A stretch of DNA of 64,000 nucleotides from Candidatus Brachythrix odensensis (lineage in GTDB: Bacteria; Chloroflexota; Anaerolineae; J036; Brachytrichaceae): positions 29,104 to 93,103 of the forward strand of contig JADKDT010000012.1 of NCBI GenBank assembly GCA_016714465.1, read 5' to 3'. This document shows, piece after piece, positions 60,464-64,000 of this stretch. The notes under the pieces were generated by a model. That model was not told the origin of the DNA, made no database searches, and worked only from the letters and a program-made list of their open reading frames with translations. Both the position numbers and the translations under genes were made by a program. Positions within the stretch are counted from its first letter, which is position 1. Every line of letters begins with the position of its first letter.

Positions 60464-61981
60464 TCACGCGTCGCGTTGTAGCGCTTTCTTATCAACTTTG
60501 CCCGCCCCGGTCTTGGGCAGGGAGTCGACCAGGACAAACGACTTGGGAATCTTGAAGCGGGCGAGCTGGGCCTGGCAAAACGTGATAAGCCCGTCGGCCG
60601 CCGGCGCCGCGCCGGCGCGCGGCACGATGTAGGCCCGCCCGACCTCGCCCCACTTCGGGTCGGGCACACCCACGACCGCGGCCTCGGCCACGTCGGGATG
60701 GCCGTGCAGGACGCTCTCGACCTCGGCCGGGTAGATGTTTTCGCCGCCCGAGATGATCATGTCCTTCGAGCGCCCAACGATCGTATAACACCCATCCTCG
60801 TCGCGGCGGGCCAGGTCTCCGGTGCTCAGCCAGCCCGCGGCGTCAATGGCCCTGGCGGTCTCGTCCGGCTGGCGCCAATAGCCGGCTGCCACGTGCGGGC
60901 CGCGGATAAAGAGCTCGCCGACCTGGTCCGGGCCGCATTCGGCGCCGCGTTCGTCGCGGAGTTGGACCTGGATGTGGAAGAGCGGCCAACCGACTGCGCC
61001 GGGTTTGGCCCGCACGAGCTCGCGCGGCAGCCAGAAGGTGTTGGGCCCGGCCTCGGTCAGCCCATAGCCGGTCTTGAAATCGACCCCGCGGGCCCAGAAG
61101 CGCTCGAAAACCGGCAGCGGGCAAGCCGCCCCGCCGCTGATGACGATCTTGAGCCGCGAGAAATCGGCCGTCGTCCAGCGCGAGTGCTGTTGCAGGGCGA
61201 TGAACATCGTCGGCACGCCAAAGAAGACGGTGACCCCGGCCCGCTCGACCAGATCGAAGACCTGCTCGGCGTCAAAGCCGGCGCACACGATACTGGTCCC
61301 GCCGCAGTGGACGAGCGGGGCGGTGAAGACGTTCAGCCCGCCGGTGTGGAACAGCGGCGCGTTGAGGATGGCGATGTCGTTCGAATCGAGCCCCCAGCTC
61401 ATGACGGTGTTGACTGAGTTGGCGGTGATGCTGCCATGGGTGAGCAGAGCGCCCTTGGGCAGCCCGGTTGTGCCGCCGGTGTAGCAGATCACCCACGGGT
61501 CGTCGTCGCGCAGGCCCGGGTCGGGTAGAGGCGTGTCGGGCTGGGAATCGCGCAGGCCGTCGAACTCGGGCCCGAACGTAATCAGCCGAGCCGGAGAGCC
61601 GGCCCGGGCGAGGATTTGTCCGGCGGCATCGGCAAATGCCGTCCCGGCGACAAAGATGATGGGCTCGGCGTCGGCGATCAGGCCGGCCAGCTCGGCCGGG
61701 GCCAGGCGCCAGTTGAGGGTCTGCAGGATCGCCCCGAGCTTGCCGCAGGCAAACCACAGATCGAGATACGCGACGCAATTGCTGGCCAGCACCGCCACCC
61801 GGTCGCCCTTGCCCACGCCTAACGCACAGAGCAAGTGGGCGGTCCGGTTGGCGGCCCGGTTCCACTCGCGATAGGTAATCGCCCGATCGCCGTGCAGGCT
61901 GTCGATCAGGGCGATCTTGTGCGGGGAGAGCGCCTCGCGGCGGGCCAGCCAGTCCGTCGCCCAGTTCGCGCGGGTTGTCAT
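60464..61981 (-). CDS. Acyl-CoA synthetase (AMP-forming), class I adenylate-forming enzyme
   Basis: About 505 residues with the ANL superfamily motifs in order: YTGGTTGLPKG (167-177), FKTGYGLTEAG, STGDLARRDEDG, GRSKDMIISGGENIYPAEVE and the C-terminal KTGAGKVDKKAL with the catalytic lysine. It activates a carboxylic acid to an acyl-CoA via acyl-AMP. The chain length is not readable. The start is ATG 61981, behind GAGG, 17 bases after the FabG-like gene. The two may form a short fatty- or aromatic-acid module. Confidence 0.92.
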   Translation of the reverse strand: MTTRANWATDWLARREALSPHKIALIDSLHGDRAITYREWNRAANRTAHLLCALGVGKGDRVAVLASNCVAYLDLWFACGKLGAILQTLNWRLAPAELAGLIADAEPIIFVAGTAFADAAGQILARAGSPARLITFGPEFDGLRDSQPDTPLPDPGLRDDDPWVICYTGGTTGLPKGALLTHGSITANSVNTVMSWGLDSNDIAILNAPLFHTGGLNVFTAPLVHCGGTSIVCAGFDAEQVFDLVERAGVTVFFGVPTMFIALQQHSRWTTADFSRLKIVISGGAACPLPVFERFWARGVDFKTGYGLTEAGPNTFWLPRELVRAKPGAVGWPLFHIQVQLRDERGAECGPDQVGELFIRGPHVAAGYWRQPDETARAIDAAGWLSTGDLARRDEDGCYTIVGRSKDMIISGGENIYPAEVESVLHGHPDVAEAAVVGVPDPKWGEVGRAYIVPRAGAAPAADGLITFCQAQLARFKIPKSFVLVDSLPKTGAGKVDKKALQRDA

Positions 61982-61998
61982 CGCTTGCCTCGCCCGGG

Positions 61999-62769
61999 TC
62001 AAGTCCCGGAGACCAGACCGCCGTCCACGCTGAGCACGGCCCCGTTGATGAACGAGGCGGCCTCGGAGGCCAGGTAGAGATAGGCGTTGGCGATGTCCTC
62101 GGGGGTGCCGGCCCGCCCGACCGGGGTGTGCTCAATCATCCCGGCCAGGACCTTCTCGGGCATGCCCCGGGTCATGTCGGTGATGATGAAGCCGGGCGCG
62201 ACCGCGTTGACGGTGATGCCCTTGCGGCCGAGCTCGCGGGCCCAGACCTTGGTCATGCCAATCACACCAGCCTTGCTGGCGGCGTAGTTGGTCTGCCCGA
62301 AGTTGCCATACAACCCGACCACTGAAGAGGCGTTGAGGATGCGGCCATAGCCCTGGCGGATCATAATCGGGGCGACGGCCTGGGCGCAGTTGAAGACGCC
62401 CTTGACGTTGACGCCGATGACGGCGTCGAAGTCGGCTTCGCTCATCCGCCCGGTGACCTCGCCATCCTTGACCTTGATGAGCTGGGCATCCCGGGTGATG
62501 CCGGCGTTGTTGACCAGGATGTCGATCCGGCCGAAGCGCTGCAGGGTGGCCTCGGTCGCGGCGGCCACGTCGGCGGGTGCGGCGACGTTGACCTTGAAGA
62601 AGGCGGCGTTGGGGCCGATCTCGGCGGCGACGGCCTGGCCGGCGGCCTCGGCGAAGTCCCACACGGCGATCGAGGCGCCGGCGGAAGCGAAGAGCAGGGC
62701 GGTGGCCCGGCCGATGCCGTTTCCACCGCCGGTAATGACGGCCACGCGGCCGGTGAGGGATAGGTTCAT
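61999..62769 (-). CDS. SDR, 3-oxoacyl-ACP/CoA reductase-like
   Basis: A 256-residue SDR. It has TGGGNGIG (13-20), NNAG (87-90), Ser148, Tyr162 and Lys166, and ends AVLSVDGG. The spacing matches FabG-type beta-ketoacyl reductases. A GAGG site precedes ATG 62769. Because it precedes an acyl-CoA synthetase it may reduce a 3-oxoacyl-CoA or oxidise a 3-hydroxyacyl-CoA. Confidence 0.9.
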   Translation of the reverse strand: MNLSLTGRVAVITGGGNGIGRATALLFASAGASIAVWDFAEAAGQAVAAEIGPNAAFFKVNVAAPADVAAATEATLQRFGRIDILVNNAGITRDAQLIKVKDGEVTGRMSEADFDAVIGVNVKGVFNCAQAVAPIMIRQGYGRILNASSVVGLYGNFGQTNYAASKAGVIGMTKVWARELGRKGITVNAVAPGFIITDMTRGMPEKVLAGMIEHTPVGRAGTPEDIANAYLYLASEAASFINGAVLSVDGGLVSGT

Positions 62770-62852
62770 GATTACCTCGTCAGGGGATGCGAACGCCCAT
62801 GAGCATAGGCCCGCGAGGTCACATGCGGGCAGATCACGGATCCACGGAACAC

Positions 62853-62903
62853 GCGGGGCGAAGCACCCGCCATTACGCCCGGAACGGCGGGTGCTCGCCC
62901 CGC
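62853..62903. repeat. Hairpin with one-base bulge upstream of the FabG-like gene
   Basis: GCGGGGCGAAGCACCCGCC (62853-62871) pairs with GGCGGGTGCTCGCCCCGC (62886-62903). The rest of the 341-base gap 62770-63110 shows no gene or other recognisable signal. Confidence 0.65.
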
Positions 62904-63110
62904 AGTTCGCCCACTGCGCATCGGCCCGCGAAGGCGTCGAGCGCGTCCATGCGGCCCACACGATGCCGGGCAACATTTGGGCCATCCGGCCGTCGCACCA
63001 CGGCGGAAGAACGCGCGGATGACACGGGTGATGGACGCATGGCGCCCAAGGTCAGCGCCGCCAGGCTGGCGCATGGGCAGCCGCCAGCTACCCCGGCGCA
63101 TGCGGTGCCG

Positions 63111-64000
63111 CTACCGTTGAACCTCACTGACGAAGACCAGCGTGTCCCAGCACGTCCGGGGGGAGGTGAGCCGCGCGCCGTCCGGGCAGGTCGTATTGAG
63201 AAAGGCGGTGTTGGTGTAAACGGCGGGCTTTCCATAGCCCCCGCCGAAGTCGGCGTTGGTCAGATTGGCCCGCAGAAGGACGGTGCCGGTAATCCCCGCT
63301 TTGCGAATGTCCACCTGGCTCAAGTCGGCCCGGGTGAGGTTGGCGCTGGTCAGCAGGGCGTTATTCAAGGTGGCCCCCGACAGGTTCATCCCGGTCAGGT
63401 CAAACGAGGCGAGGTTCGCCCCGCTCAGATCGACCTGCGGGCCGAGCAGATAGCCGTTCATGAAGCGCCAGCCGGGCGGCATCTGGACGGGCGCGCCGGT
63501 GATGCCCCCCGACTTGACCCCATTCATGTTCGCGCTCAGCAGGATCACGCCTTCCAGATACGACGCGCCGAAGTTGACCCTCGTCAGGTTGGCGCCCGTG
63601 AAATTCGCCCGCTGTATTCCGGCGGCGGCGAAATACACGTTGGCCAGGTTGGCGTTGGTGAAGTTGGAGTCGTTGGCGATCGAGCCCGAAGCGTTGGCGT
63701 TGCTGAGATCGGCGCCGGTGAAGTTCGCGTTGTTAAGGTAGGCGTACAGCGTCGCGCCGCTCAGGTTGGCGTTGGTGAAGTTGGAGTACGACAGATTGGC
63801 GAGCGGAGCGCCGACAGATTGGCGTTGGTGAAGTCAAAGCCGGAGAGATTCGCGTTGCTGAGATCGCAGCCGACCCAGTTGACGCCGGTGTAGGGCGGAC
63901 CGGGCGTGACAAGGCCCAGCCCGACCGACGTTCGGGCAGGCATCGGGCCGGGGCGGCGGGCGCGGCGGCGCGCGATTTCAACTCGGCCAGGACGAAGGCC
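63111..64000 (-). CDS. Pentapeptide-repeat protein, partial, one frameshift
   Basis: The gene runs off the right edge. The repeats A(N/D)LxxxN/F (NANLSGFDFTNANLS, ANLTRVNFGASYLEG, ADLSQVDIRKAGI) form a right-handed quadrilateral beta-helix. The C-terminus TCPDGARLTSPRTCWDTLVF has two cysteines. The frame breaks near 63811-63812: adding one G joins NANLSG to APLANLSYSNFTNANLSG. An ATG at 63943 (MPARTSVGLGLVTPG) may be internal. Function is unknown; many such proteins are secreted structural or target-mimic proteins. Confidence 0.8.

Noticed and set aside
62770..63110. Possible small gene between the FabG-like and pentapeptide genes
   Set aside because: Only Arg/Ala/Pro-rich frames without ribosome-binding sites are open; nothing supports a gene.

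Overview
The window is about 64 kb of GC-rich, gene-dense bacterial chromosome, most likely from a member of the Chloroflexota (Anaerolineae-like) assembled from environmental DNA. The case for this rests on several features together: sugar-ABC binding proteins with a Tat-like lipoprotein signal and a long Ala/Pro/Thr/Val linker, the DUF4129-MoxR-DUF58 operon, MalT-like regulators, surface proteins ending in a YLPLV-type tail, and very abundant dispersed palindromic repeats between genes. No rRNA, tRNA, CRISPR array or phage was seen.

Layout. 1-8.5 kb (minus strand) is a carbohydrate-use operon: sugar-binding lipoprotein, two permeases, PhyH-type dioxygenase, two SDR dehydrogenases, an acetoacetate-decarboxylase-family protein and the start of a family 2 glycoside hydrolase, with a divergent FAH-family hydrolase. 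8.6-14.7 kb (plus) is a linked operon: 2-hydroxyacid dehydrogenase, NAD-epimerase, GntR/FCD regulator and a 2-oxoacid dehydrogenase complex (E1 alpha, E1 beta, E2) without E3. 14.8-25 kb holds a quinone-reductase-like MDR, a DUF4386 membrane protein, a MalT-like regulator, a ribose-phosphate pyrophosphokinase, DinB, heme A synthase (CtaA), an MBOAT acyltransferase and a DUF2202 protein. 25-31.7 kb holds the DUF4129-MoxR-DUF58 operon and a second AAA ATPase with an unknown partner. 31.8-46 kb holds an ELWxxDGT-repeat secreted protein, a double-Nudix protein, gltX, ndk, a zinc-ribbon membrane protein, hydrolases, a truncated NB-ARC/TPR ATPase abutting a fragment of an Ig-like surface protein, and a membrane receptor with an APH-like kinase domain. 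46-49 kb has leuC/leuD. 49-56 kb has a LacI-regulated sugar ABC transporter with an FAD oxidoreductase. 56-60 kb has hutH/hutI and an alpha/beta hydrolase. 60-63 kb has an acyl-CoA synthetase plus a FabG-like SDR. The right end is a pentapeptide-repeat protein.

The most unusual content is between and at the edges of genes. At least five families of long inverted repeats recur in intergenic spaces, and several supply the stop codons or C-terminal tails of real genes. Two short elements share near-identical 19-20 bp terminal inverted repeats and are each flanked by a perfect 10 bp direct repeat, but carry unrelated interiors; they look like MITEs. Two copies of another palindrome sit in frame in the linkers of the E2 acyltransferase. 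Seven single-base indels, most next to short homopolymers, break six otherwise intact genes; these look more like consensus errors than decay.

All functions are inferred from motifs and context read by eye; no database search was run.
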